The notes under the pieces: generated by a model
The model's input: only the letters and a program-made list of their open reading frames with translations
What the model was told of the DNA's origin: nothing
Databases searched by the model: none
Position numbers and translations under genes: made by a program
In this document: positions 11,085-20,630 of the stretch, in pieces
Layout of the letters: each line of letters starts with the position of its first letter
How positions within the stretch are numbered: position 1 is the stretch's first letter
Assembly: GCF_004342175.1 (NCBI RefSeq)
Contig: NZ_SMAO01000006.1
Coordinates: 186,001-250,000, forward strand
DNA length: 64,000 nt
Direction: 5' to 3'
From: Thiobaca trueperi
GTDB taxonomy: Bacteria; Pseudomonadota; Gammaproteobacteria; Chromatiales; Chromatiaceae

Positions 11085-11969
11085 ATGAATCGAATGGATC
11101 ACCCCAAGTGGGAAACAGATGGTCGCGACTGGCCGAATTGCGAATTCAGCGATTTCGTGTCGGCGGGCGGTTTGCGCTGGCATGTGCAGCGGATGGGGCA
11201 GGGGCCGGTGTTGCTGCTGCTGCATGGCACCGGAGCGGCGACGCATTCCTGGCGCGATCTGGCGCCGCTGCTGGCCGACCATTTCACCGTGGTCGCGCCG
11301 GATCTGCCGGGGCATGGCTTTACCACGGCGCCGCCTTTCGAGCGCATGTCGCTGCCGGGTATGGCGGCGGCGGTCGGGGATCTGATCGAGGCGCTGGGGG
11401 TGAGGCCGGAGCTGGCGCTCGGGCATTCGGCGGGGGCGGCGATCCTGATCCGGCTCTGTCTGGACGGGCGGATCGCGCCACGCGGTCTCATCAGCCTGAA
11501 CGGGGCGCTGCTGCCCTGGCGCGGGCTGCCGGGTCATGTCTTTTCGCCAGCGGCCAAGGTGATGGCGAAGAGTGAATTGATGTCGCGGATCTTTGCCTGG
11601 CAGGCGGGCAATCGGCGGGGCGTGGCGCGTCTGGTGGCGAATACCGGGTCGCGTCTGGAGCCGTCCGGGCATGAGTTCTATCGGCGTCTGGTGCGCAGTC
11701 CGGGGCATGTGCGTGCGGCGCTGTCGATGATGGCGAACTGGGATCTCAATCTGATCGAACAGGCGTTGCCGGAGTTGCAAACGCCTTTATATCTGGTGGT
11801 GGCGGAGGGCGATCAGACCGTCTCGCCGCGTGAGGCGCGGCGGGTGTGCGAGCGTCTGCCAAGCGCGGAGTTGACGACGCTGCCGGGGCTCGGGCATCTG
11901 GCGCATGAGGAGCGGCCTGCTGATGTTGCCGCAATCGTGCAGGGGGTTGCCGCGCGGGCACTCATCTGA
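11085..11969 (+). CDS. bchO: BchO, magnesium-chelatase-associated alpha/beta hydrolase
   Basis: Alpha/beta-hydrolase fold protein of 294 residues, linked genetically to Mg insertion in bacteriochlorophyll synthesis; exact reaction unknown. Visible: oxyanion segment LLHGTGAATHSW, nucleophile elbow LGHSAGAA, a late acidic residue in VVAEGDQTVSP and the His in LGHLAHEERP. In many purple bacteria it follows bchID, but neither is in this window; here it directly follows the integrase relic and precedes crtI. Start could also be ATG 11094. Confidence 0.85.
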   Translation: MNRMDHPKWETDGRDWPNCEFSDFVSAGGLRWHVQRMGQGPVLLLLHGTGAATHSWRDLAPLLADHFTVVAPDLPGHGFTTAPPFERMSLPGMAAAVGDLIEALGVRPELALGHSAGAAILIRLCLDGRIAPRGLISLNGALLPWRGLPGHVFSPAAKVMAKSELMSRIFAWQAGNRRGVARLVANTGSRLEPSGHEFYRRLVRSPGHVRAALSMMANWDLNLIEQALPELQTPLYLVVAEGDQTVSPREARRVCERLPSAELTTLPGLGHLAHEERPADVAAIVQGVAARALI

Positions 11970-11981
11970 GCAGTGTGTCTC

Positions 11982-12034
11982 TGACAGGATTAACAGGGTT
12001 TTTAAAGCGTTGTTTTAAATCCTGTTAATCCTGG
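11982..12034. repeat. Palindromic repeat, family C copy 2
   Basis: Same arms as the copy at 3237-3309 (GACAGGATTAACAGG and AAATCCTGTTAATCCTG) with a shorter loop that also contains the GTTGTTTTAAATCCTG block. It starts 12 bases after the bchO stop and may end that transcript. Confidence 0.8.
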
Positions 12035-12111
12035 CTGAATTCAAATCCGCTCATGCTGTGATGTTGAGGCGCTACCGCTGAATGTCTGGGGTTTCTGGAT
12101 GACGCGAAAGA

Positions 12112-12155
12112 GTGACAACGCCCGGATCTTGCTATACTGTCAACCAGTCTTGACA
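12112..12155 (+). promoter_or_regulatory. crtI promoter with PpsR/CrtJ operator
   Basis: A perfect TGT-N12-ACA site, TGTcaaccagtcttgACA, lies at 12138-12155, overlapping the end of a -10-like TATACT (12133-12138) with GTGACA at 12112-12117 as a possible -35 (15-base spacer, short). PpsR/CrtJ is known to repress crt, bch and puc promoters aerobically through this motif. Placement would block transcription of crtIB. Confidence 0.7.
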
Positions 12156-12160
12156 ATGAA

Positions 12161-13697
12161 TTGGGTAATGCAGACTTGACACTCGCGGCTTCCCACCTTT
12201 CTGAAACGAATTCCGGTCAAACCAAACCGCACGCGGTCATCATCGGTAGCGGCTTTGGCGGTCTGGCGGCGGCGGTGCGGCTGGCGGCGCGCGGCTATCG
12301 GGTGACGATTCTCGAACGTCTCGATGCGCCCGGCGGGCGCGCCTATGTTCACGAGCGCGACGGCTTCCGCTTCGATGCCGGCCCGACCATCATCACCGCG
12401 CCCTTCCTGCTCGAAGAACTCTGGGAACTGTGCGGTCGCCGGTTCAGCGATGACGTGGAACTCAGGCTGATGGATCCCTTCTACCGGATCCGCTTCGACG
12501 ACGGCAAGATCTTCGATTACAGCGGCGACGCCGAGAAGGTGAAGGCGCAGATCAGGCAGTTCTCGCCCGCCGACGCCGAGGGCTATGACCGCTTCATGGC
12601 CATGAGTGAACAGGTCTTCAAGATCGGTTTCGAGGATCTGGGGCATGTGCCCTTTACCTCCTGGGCCGACATGGCGCGCATCGTTCCCGACATGGTGCGG
12701 TTGCAGAGTTACCGCAGTGTCTACAATCTGGTGTCCAAATACATCAAGGATCCCTACATCCGGCAGGTGCTCTCTTTTCATCCGCTGCTGGTCGGCGGCA
12801 ATCCCTTCACCGTCACCTGCATCTATACCCTCATCTCCTTCCTGGAGCGCAAGTGGGGCGTGCATTCGGCGATGGGCGGCACCGGTGCGGTGGTCAAGGG
12901 TCTGGTGAGTCTGGTCGAAGGGCAGGGGAGCCTGATCCGCTACAAGACCGAGGTCGAACGTATCCTGGTCAGGGGCCGCAAGGCGGTCGGCGTGCGCCTG
13001 ACGACCGGCGAGGAGATTCCTGCTCAGATTGTCATCTCCAATGCCGATGCGGCGACGACTTATCACAAGCTGCTGCCCGATGTCGAACGGCGGCGCTGGA
13101 CGGATCGCAAGCTCGACCGCGCGGCCTATTCCAACGGGCTGTTCGTCTGGTACTTCGGCACCAAACGCCAGTATCCGGACGTGAAGCACCACACCATTCT
13201 GCTCGGCCCGCGTTACAAAGAGCTGATTCAGGACATCTTCAAGCACAAGCGGCTGGCCGACGATTTCAGTCTCTATCTCTATCGTCCGACGGCGACCGAT
13301 CCGAGTCTGGCCCCCGAAGGCTGCGATACCTTCTATGCCCTGTCGCCGGTGCCCAATCTCGATGGAGACACGGATTGGGCGAGCATGGCTGAGACTTATC
13401 GCGCCAAAGTCGCACGCTATCTGAGCGATTCGATTCTGCCGGGGCTGGAAGATCAGATTGCGACCTCGCTGGTCGCCACGCCCCAGGATTTCAATGACCG
13501 GCTCCTGTCCCACAAGGGTGCCGGCTTCAGTCTTGAGCCCACCCTGATGCAGAGTGCGTGGTTCCGCCCGCACAATCTGAGCGAAGAGGTGGATGGTCTT
13601 TATCTGGTTGGTGCGGGGACGCATCCGGGGGCAGGCGTGCCCGGTGTCATTTCCTCCGCCCGTGTCCTCGATACGGTGGTGCCTGATGCTTCAAGCC

Positions 13698-13705
<8 letters not shown>
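12161..13705 (+). CDS. crtI: Phytoene desaturase
   Basis: FAD-dependent desaturase converting phytoene to neurosporene or lycopene. The 514-residue protein has the Rossmann motif VIIGSGFGGLAAAVRLA near residue 26, the N-terminal RFDAGPTIITAP segment and the C-terminal carotene-desaturase signature YLVGAGTHPGAGVPGVISSA. No ATG exists before the Rossmann fold, so a TTG start is required, either 12161 or 12176; GGGTAA precedes the second. crtB overlaps its end by eight bases. A PpsR-type operator lies immediately upstream. Confidence 0.94.
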
Positions 13706-14762
<1,057 letters not shown>

Positions 14763-14771
14763 GCCTTCATT

Positions 14772-14794
14772 GCGCGCCCGTCATGGGCGCGCTT
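14772..14794 (+). terminator. Terminator after crtIB
   Basis: Stem GCGCGCCC (14772-14779), five-base loop, GGGCGCGC (14785-14792), then TTGATTT. It sits nine bases after the crtB stop, and the convergent crtC gene ends 130 bases further on. Confidence 0.75.
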
Positions 14795-14891
14795 GATTTG
14801 ACTCCAGGGTGGCGTGTCTGATGGCTTCGGTTGCCCATTGATTCAGGGTTTGGCCGTGGGCTGCTGCGGCAATCACGGCGGCCTCATGTTG

Positions 14892-14924
14892 AAAACTACG
14901 CATATCGCACTGGACGCGGTTTAA
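14892..14924. repeat. Half copy of family A repeat at the crtC stop
   Basis: Only the right half of the family A unit is recognisable: AAAACTACGCATATCGCAC then TGGACGCGGTTTAA. Its terminal TTA (14921-14923) is, on the minus strand, the TAA stop of crtC. Confidence 0.7.
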
Positions 14925-15835
14925 CGCCGACGCGGCATCCGAAACGGCAGCAGCGTCTGCACCCAGCCGGAGCGGAAGCGGTCAAGACAGAGACTTTCGT
15001 GAACGGATGTCGCCGACTCGCCAAGCAGGCGGGTTTCCACCACTGAGCGTGCGTAAAAGGGCGTGTCTTCCAGGGTGTCGATGACCTTGGCCGACTGCCC
15101 GGTTTCGCTTTGGGTGCCGCGCGCGATGCGCCAGATGTCGGTCGTGGGCAGTGGCACTCGTGGTGGCGGGTCGAATGGCTCGACCTCGCCCCGGTGATCG
15201 ACCCGCAGCGCCAGCTCCGCCGCCTGTCCTTCACGAGCCGTCACGTCATAGAGGATCGCCGCCCCCTGGCGCAGCTCGGCGCGCGACCAGTCCCAGCGCT
15301 TGAACGCCTTCTCCAGCGGTTCGCTGCCCCGGTTGGAATCCAGATAGCCGGCCCCGCTCCAGCGCAGATCGGGATGCCGGAAATTGACCTCGACCCGCGC
15401 GACCGGCGCGATCGGCCACCAGCGATGATTCCCGGCCGGATCCAGCGGAAAATCAAGCGCGTTGATGGCCTCGGGATAGACCCGCACCTGTCCGCGCAGA
15501 CGCGAGGGGATCGGCGCGCTGATCTCATCAATGTCGATGACCAGCGCATCGTCTTCCCAATGAACATGGCTGGGACCAATGGTCAGATGGTCGCGATCAC
15601 GTTGCAGGGCGTCCCGTCCGCGCTCGGTCATGGCCCAGCGTTTGCCCCGACGGCCATAGAGTGCGACATTGAGCGCGCAGTGATCGAGCGGATCGGCATT
15701 GCCGCGTCGGCGCGACCAGGCGTAATAAGGCGAGAAGACGCTGCCGAGCAGGGCGATCAGGGTCAGCCCGTGCTGACCGTCGTCACTGAGCGCATCGACA
15801 TACCACCAGAGATAACCGTCCTGCTCGACCTTCAG
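14921..15835 (-). CDS. crtC: Hydroxyneurosporene synthase (carotenoid 1,2-hydratase)
   Basis: Adds water to the C1,2 double bond of acyclic carotenes. Conserved CrtC segments are present: WWYVDALSDDGQHGLTLIA, GSVFSPYYAWSRRRG, HCALNVALYG, GPSHVHWEDDALVIDIDE and YLDSNRGSEPLEKAF. The start is a puzzle: the frame is open to 16135, but no ATG, GTG or TTG occurs between that distant ATG and MTERGRD, which is well inside the domain. I place the start at CTG 15835, which overlaps the crtD stop as CTGA; the family resemblance appears to begin a few residues upstream (GPRFD). The stop codon comes from a family A repeat. Confidence 0.8.
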   Translation of the reverse strand: MKVEQDGYLWWYVDALSDDGQHGLTLIALLGSVFSPYYAWSRRRGNADPLDHCALNVALYGRRGKRWAMTERGRDALQRDRDHLTIGPSHVHWEDDALVIDIDEISAPIPSRLRGQVRVYPEAINALDFPLDPAGNHRWWPIAPVARVEVNFRHPDLRWSGAGYLDSNRGSEPLEKAFKRWDWSRAELRQGAAILYDVTAREGQAAELALRVDHRGEVEPFDPPPRVPLPTTDIWRIARGTQSETGQSAKVIDTLEDTPFYARSVVETRLLGESATSVHESLCLDRFRSGWVQTLLPFRMPRRR

Positions 15836-17328
15836 GTCGAAGCGAGGTCCGCGAGCAGGCTCGCCGCCGCCAGGCGTCCCGACATCGCCGCCATCGGCAC
15901 GCCCGCGCCCGGATGGGTGGCTCCCCCCGCCAGATAGAGCCCTGGAATCCGCGTGCGCGAGGCCGGTCGATTGAAGGACGCCTTCCAGCCGTGGGTGGCC
16001 TGACCATAGAGCGCCCCGCCCGTGGCCGGAAAGAGCCGGTCGAACATCGCGGGTGTCGTGACCAGGCTGTGCTCGGGGTTTCTCGTGACCTTCAGGCCAC
16101 AGCGTTCCAGGAGCGAGAAGACCCGCTGTTCGCATTGTTCGATCTCCGCTGCATCGAATGGATGGGTGTCACCCCTGGCCGGGGCGTTCAACAGACAGAA
16201 CAGCCGCTCCGCCCCGAGCGATGCCGTCTGATTGCGTTCATCGCGATCCAGCGCGCAAATATAGACGGTGCCTTCCCGAGGCAGGCGGGCGTGGCGGAAG
16301 ATATCGTCGAACTCGGCGGCATAGTCGCGTGCGAAAAAGATATTGTGCCGCAACAGCGGAAAACCATGGGTCTCAGCCACCAGATTCCAGGTCATGGCCG
16401 AGAGTGAGCGATCCTTCGGGGAAACACGCGCGACCGATTTCGTCGCGCCTTTGCCGAAATGGCCGCTCGACAGGGCGGACGGGTCGCCATTGACGATCAC
16501 GGCATCGGCCCGGATGGATTCGCCATTGGCGAGCCGCACGCCGGCTGCCCGTCCGTATTCGATCAGAATCTCGGTGACATCCATGTTGTATTCGATGCCG
16601 ACCCCGTTCGCCTGGGCCAGCCGCGCCAGCGCCACGGCGGTCTGGTGCATGCCGCCTTCCACCAGCCACACGCCCTGCCGTTCGACATGAGCGATCAGCA
16701 TCAGGGTGGCGGGAGCCTGGAAAGGCGAGGAGCCGCAGTAGGTGGAATAGCGCCCGAACAACTGGCGCAGCCGCTGATCCTTGAAATGCTCGCCCAGTGA
16801 CTGCCACAGGCTGTCGTAGGGCTTGATGTCGCGCAGACCGCCGAATCCGCGCACCCCGCAGCGACCGATCAGGCCCAGCAGGCTCGGCTGCGTGGAGCGG
16901 ATGAAGGTCTCGTCCAGGGTTTCATAGATCGCCCGGGCCTGCTCACAAAAGGATTGGTAGCCCCTGGCAGCTGCCGCACCGGCGAAGTCGCCGATAGCCG
17001 CGACCGTGCGCGCCTGATCGGCGAACAGATCCAGCCGTTCATGCTCGCTCCAGGCATGGCGTGCTATGATCTCCGCCGGTCGAAGCTGGAGATAATCGTC
17101 GAGTCTGGCGCCGGCTTCGGCGAAGATGTCGTCGAAGATCCAGCGCATGGTGAAGACAGTGGGACCGGCATCGAGTCGATGCTCGCCGATCCGCACCTCG
17201 CGCATCTTCCCGCCCGGTGTTCCGGCGCGCTCGAAGAGTCTGACCTGGACGCCGCGACTGGCCAGTTGAATGGCACTGACCAGTCCGCCGATGCCGGCAC
17301 CGACAACAATCGCTTTTTCCGTGGGCAT
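15832..17328 (-). CDS. crtD: Methoxyneurosporene dehydrogenase (carotenoid 3,4-desaturase)
   Basis: FAD-dependent 3,4-desaturase of hydroxylated or methoxylated carotenoids. About 498 residues, Rossmann motif IVVGAGIGGLVSAIQLA at the N-terminus, RLDAGPTVFTMRWIFDD, and the C-terminal signature YLAGGATHPGAGVPMAAMSGRLAA. Start set at ATG 17328 because GAGGGAGA lies ten bases before it; ATG 17355 has no binding site. It is divergent from crtE across two PpsR-type operators, and crtC follows in overlap. Confidence 0.93.
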   Translation of the reverse strand: MPTEKAIVVGAGIGGLVSAIQLASRGVQVRLFERAGTPGGKMREVRIGEHRLDAGPTVFTMRWIFDDIFAEAGARLDDYLQLRPAEIIARHAWSEHERLDLFADQARTVAAIGDFAGAAAARGYQSFCEQARAIYETLDETFIRSTQPSLLGLIGRCGVRGFGGLRDIKPYDSLWQSLGEHFKDQRLRQLFGRYSTYCGSSPFQAPATLMLIAHVERQGVWLVEGGMHQTAVALARLAQANGVGIEYNMDVTEILIEYGRAAGVRLANGESIRADAVIVNGDPSALSSGHFGKGATKSVARVSPKDRSLSAMTWNLVAETHGFPLLRHNIFFARDYAAEFDDIFRHARLPREGTVYICALDRDERNQTASLGAERLFCLLNAPARGDTHPFDAAEIEQCEQRVFSLLERCGLKVTRNPEHSLVTTPAMFDRLFPATGGALYGQATHGWKASFNRPASRTRIPGLYLAGGATHPGAGVPMAAMSGRLAAASLLADLAST

Positions 17329-17373
17329 CAGGGTACAGTCTCCCTCGATTCGCATTGACGCATCGGATATTGA

Positions 17374-17391
17374 TGTCTATTGTACATGACA
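17374..17391. promoter_or_regulatory. PpsR/CrtJ operator 1 between crtD and crtE
   Basis: Perfect TGT-N12-ACA: TGTctattgtacatgACA. It is eight bases from a second site at 17400, the paired arrangement described for PpsR/CrtJ cooperative binding. It can control both divergent transcripts, crtDC and crtEF-bchCXY. Confidence 0.75.
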
Positions 17392-17399
17392 CGGTCAAG

Positions 17400-17417
17400 T
17401 GTCAACTAATCCTTACA
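17400..17417. promoter_or_regulatory. PpsR/CrtJ operator 2 between crtD and crtE
   Basis: Perfect TGT-N12-ACA: TGTcaactaatccttACA, 28 bases upstream of the chosen crtE start. Together with the site at 17374 it covers the divergent promoter region. Confidence 0.75.
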
Positions 17418-17445
17418 TATGAGTGCAGTTAGCGGGGGATCATCA

Positions 17446-18315
17446 ATGGATGCCACAACAAGAATCGAGCGGGCGCTGACCGCTGCCATAGACGCTGTGG
17501 CCCTCCCCGGCTGTCCTCCCCGTCTGATCGAGGCGGTTCGTCACTCCGTCTTCCCCAGTGGTGCGCGGGTGCGTCCCCGGCTCTGTCTTGCCGTCGCAGC
17601 GGCTTGCGGCAGCAAGGATTATGCGGCAGCCGACGCCGTCGCGGCGTCCATCGAACTGCTGCATTGTGCCTCATTGGTGCATGATGATCTGCCCTGTTTC
17701 GACGATTCTCCGCTGCGCCGTGGCGTGCCCTCGGTGCATCGCGCCTTTGGCGAGCCGCTGGCCGTGCTGGCGGGCGATGCGCTCATCATCCTTGCCTTCG
17801 AGCATCTGGCACGCAGTCTGGCCGATACCCCGGAGCGTCTGGGACCGCTGCTGCTGACGGTCAGCCGCTCGGTTGGCATGCCCTTTGGTATCACCGCCGG
17901 CCAGGCCTGGGAGTGCGAGTCGCAGGTCAAGGTCGAGGATTATCACCGCGCCAAGACCGGTTCGCTCTTCACTGCCGCAACCGCCGCTGGCGCCCTGGTG
18001 GCCGGTGCCGATGCCGCCGCCTGGAGCGTCGTCGGCGACAAAATCGGCGAGGCCTATCAGGTCGCGGACGATCTGCGTGACGTGGCTGCCAGCGCCCAGG
18101 AGCTTGGCAAGCCGGTCGGTCGTGATGCCGTGCTCAATCGTCCCAGTGCGGCGGGCGAACTCGGCATTGAGGGCGCCATCGCCCGGCTGCGCGGTCTGGT
18201 GACGGGCGCGATCGATGCGATTCCGGCCTGTCCGGGGCGTGATCAGTTCGCCGAGGTGCTGATGGCCGAATCGCATCGCATCATGCCCAAAAATCTCGCC
18301 CAGCATGCGGCTTGA
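17446..18315 (+). CDS. crtE: Geranylgeranyl diphosphate synthase
   Basis: Trans-prenyltransferase making C20 GGPP for carotenoids and the bacteriochlorophyll tail. The 289-residue protein has the first Asp-rich motif HDDLPCFDD (about residues 79-87), KTGSLF and the second motif YQVADDLRDVA. Start chosen at ATG 17446 with GGGGGAT five bases upstream; an in-frame ATG at 17419 lies against the operator. First gene of crtEF-bchCXY. Confidence 0.93.
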   Translation: MDATTRIERALTAAIDAVALPGCPPRLIEAVRHSVFPSGARVRPRLCLAVAAACGSKDYAAADAVAASIELLHCASLVHDDLPCFDDSPLRRGVPSVHRAFGEPLAVLAGDALIILAFEHLARSLADTPERLGPLLLTVSRSVGMPFGITAGQAWECESQVKVEDYHRAKTGSLFTAATAAGALVAGADAAAWSVVGDKIGEAYQVADDLRDVAASAQELGKPVGRDAVLNRPSAAGELGIEGAIARLRGLVTGAIDAIPACPGRDQFAEVLMAESHRIMPKNLAQHAA

Positions 18316-18373
18316 TCCACGCGGATTGATTGCCTGTCGCGGTGTCGCGGATCCGGTCTAGGTGGCGCTGTCC

Positions 18374-19483
18374 ATGTGGGTTCCCAATCGCTTGCTGGAT
18401 CTGCGCAATCGTGTGTTTGCAAATCCCGCTTTTCAACGCTGGGCCGCGACCTTTCCCCTGACGCGCCTCATCGCCCAGCGCCGGGCGCGTCAACTCTTCG
18501 ATATCGTTGCCGGTTTTGTCTATTCGCAGGTGCTGTTCGCCTGTGTGCGTTTGCGCCTGCTGGACCATCTGGCCGAAGGGCCGCTGACCCTTGACCAACT
18601 GGCGCGGCGGCTCGATCTGCCGCCGGATGGCGCGCGCCGCCTGCTGCGCGCCGCCGTGAGCCTGCGGCTGGTCGCCGTGCGCGGCCGGGATCGCTATGCA
18701 CTGGATGAGCTTGGCGCGGCCATGATGGGCAATCCCGGCATCGCGGCGATGGTCGAGCATCACGCGATGGCCTATGTGGATCTGCAGGATCCCGTCGCGC
18801 TGCTGCGTGGCGAGGCACAGGGGCAGGCGCTCAAGGATTATTGGGCCTATGTCGGTGCCGACGTGCCTGCGTCCGCAGCGGGCCATGCGGTCGATGGCTA
18901 TACCGCGCTGATGGCCGACTCGCAGCATCTGATCGCTGGCGATGTGCTGGATGCCTGTTCGCTCAAGGACCATCGCTGTCTGCTCGATGTCGGCGGTGGC
19001 GACGGTTCCTTTCTGGTCGCGGCGGCCAAACGCTGGCCGCATCTGCGCGTCATCCTCTTCGATCTGCCGGCGGTCGCCGAGCGCGCCCGCGCACGTTTCG
19101 CCCGCGAAGGGCTGGCCGAGCGTGCCACGGCGATTGGTGGCGACATGCTGCGCGACCCCCTGCCGCAGGGGGCGGATATCGTCTCGCTGGTGCGGGTGCT
19201 GCACGATCATGACGATGAGGTGGCGCAGCGCATCATCCAGGCGGCAGGTCGTGCGCTCGCTCCGGGCGGCACCCTGCTCGTCACCGAACCCATGTCCGGC
19301 ACGCGCGGCGCCGAGCCGATCGGCGACGCCTACTTTGGCTTCTATCTGCTGGCGATGGGCAGCGGACGCCCGCGCACCCCGCGCGAACTCAAGACCATGC
19401 TGCGGGCGGCTGACTTTGATCGGGTGCGTCTGGTGCCGACCTGTCGGCCCATGCTGACCCGGCTGATGCTGGCGCGAAAATAA
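18374..19483 (+). CDS. crtF: Hydroxyneurosporene O-methyltransferase
   Basis: SAM-dependent O-methyltransferase acting on the C1 hydroxyl of acyclic carotenoids. About 369 residues: N-terminal dimerisation region with a winged-helix fold (LTLDQLARRLDLPPDGARRLL), SAM motif CLLDVGGGDGSFLVAAA, and VRVLHDHDDEVAQRII with the catalytic-type His. ATG at 18374 has AGGTGG eight bases before it; GTG 18362 is an alternative. It lies 58 bases after crtE. Confidence 0.91.
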   Translation: MWVPNRLLDLRNRVFANPAFQRWAATFPLTRLIAQRRARQLFDIVAGFVYSQVLFACVRLRLLDHLAEGPLTLDQLARRLDLPPDGARRLLRAAVSLRLVAVRGRDRYALDELGAAMMGNPGIAAMVEHHAMAYVDLQDPVALLRGEAQGQALKDYWAYVGADVPASAAGHAVDGYTALMADSQHLIAGDVLDACSLKDHRCLLDVGGGDGSFLVAAAKRWPHLRVILFDLPAVAERARARFAREGLAERATAIGGDMLRDPLPQGADIVSLVRVLHDHDDEVAQRIIQAAGRALAPGGTLLVTEPMSGTRGAEPIGDAYFGFYLLAMGSGRPRTPRELKTMLRAADFDRVRLVPTCRPMLTRLMLARK

Positions 19484-19547
19484 GTGACTGACGCGCAACT
19501 TTGGCTAAACTGTCGGATCTTTCAGATTCAACTGTCCGAGTCATGCC

Positions 19548-20630
19548 TTGAACTCCGATACACCGACTCTCGAAGCACTCGCCGTCGTTCTCGAACAACC
19601 TGAACGTCTTTCTCTCCAGCGGCTTCCGCTCACCCCGCCCGAGGCCGGCGATGTCATCGTCGATATGGAATGGAGCGGGATCAGCACCGGCACCGAACGT
19701 CTGTTGTGGTCGGGCACCATGCCGCCTTTTCCCGGCATGGGCTATCCGCTGGTGCCCGGTTACGAATCCGTCGGGCGCGTGACTTATGCCGGCCCTGAAT
19801 CGGGTCTTGAGGTCGGTCAGCGCGTCTTCGTGCCCGGCGCGCGCTGTTATGGCGAGGTGCGCGGGCTCTTCGGTGGTGCGTCCTCGCGTGTCGTCGCGCC
19901 GGGTGCGCGGCTGCTGCCGGTGCCCGAGTCGCTTGGCGAGCGGGGCGTGCTGCTGGCGCTGGCTGCCACCGCCTATCATGCCATCGCAACGCCCTCAGCC
20001 AGCGTGTCGGCCCACGCCGCCCTGCGCGCCGAGTCGTCGGCGAGCGCCACAGCCGCCGGTGTATCAGCGAGTTCCGTCGCGACGGCCGGCACAAGCACCG
20101 CGCCCGCCCCAGCGCCCCATGTCGAGCTGATCGCCGGTCACGGCGTGCTCGGGCGGCTGCTGGCACGCATCGCCGCGCTGGGGGAGGGCACCCGTCCGGT
20201 GGTCTGGGAGACCAACCCCGTGCGTCACAGCGGCGCCGAAGGCTTCGGCTACGACGTGATGCAGCCCGACGACGACCCGCGCCGCGACTATCGCACCATC
20301 TGCGACATGAGCGGGGACGCCAGAATCCTCGACAGCCTGGTCGCGCGTCTGGCGCGCGGCGGCGAGATCGTGCTCGGCGGCTTCTATCACGAGCCGGTCA
20401 GCTTCACCTTCCCGCCGGCCTTCATGCGTGAGGCCCGTTTCCGTATCGCCGCCGAGTTCCAGCCGTCCGATCTGGCGGCGGTGCGTGACCTGCTCGACGC
20501 GGGCCGGCTCTCGCTCGACGGGCTCATCACCCATTGCGTCCCCGCGACCGAGGCGGATTCCGCCTATCGCACCGCCTTCGGTGATCCGAGCTGCCTGAAG
20601 ATGATCCTCGATTGGAGAACCATTGCGTGA
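19548..20630 (+). CDS. bchC: BchC, bacteriochlorophyllide a dehydrogenase, with Ala/Ser-rich insert
   Basis: NAD-dependent dehydrogenase of the zinc-alcohol-dehydrogenase superfamily that oxidises the 3-hydroxyethyl group of the bacteriochlorophyllide precursor to 3-acetyl. N-terminal GroES-like half (VDMEWSGISTGTERLLWSG, MGYPLVPGYESVGRV) and a Rossmann half beginning LIAGHGVLGRLLA. Length is 360 residues, about 45 more than usual: residues 147-190 (19986-20118) form an Ala/Ser/Thr/Pro-rich stretch between the two halves. TTG start at 19548 is the only option; the frame ends in a GTGA overlap with bchX. Confidence 0.9.
   Translation: MNSDTPTLEALAVVLEQPERLSLQRLPLTPPEAGDVIVDMEWSGISTGTERLLWSGTMPPFPGMGYPLVPGYESVGRVTYAGPESGLEVGQRVFVPGARCYGEVRGLFGGASSRVVAPGARLLPVPESLGERGVLLALAATAYHAIATPSASVSAHAALRAESSASATAAGVSASSVATAGTSTAPAPAPHVELIAGHGVLGRLLARIAALGEGTRPVVWETNPVRHSGAEGFGYDVMQPDDDPRRDYRTICDMSGDARILDSLVARLARGGEIVLGGFYHEPVSFTFPPAFMREARFRIAAEFQPSDLAAVRDLLDAGRLSLDGLITHCVPATEADSAYRTAFGDPSCLKMILDWRTIA

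Noticed and set aside
10829-11086. 85-residue open frame on the minus strand
   Set aside because: The plus strand reads clear integron-integrase sequence through the same bases, so the minus frame is a shadow.
12140-13624. 494-residue open frame opposite crtI
   Set aside because: Antisense frame; crtI has full-length family motifs.
15836-16135. N-terminal extension of crtC up to ATG 16135
   Set aside because: It would overlap 300 bases of crtD and the extension has random, Gly/Arg-rich composition.
19501-19547. PpsR operator in front of bchC
   Set aside because: TGT triplets occur but no TGT-N12-ACA match; bchC is most likely read from the crtE promoter.
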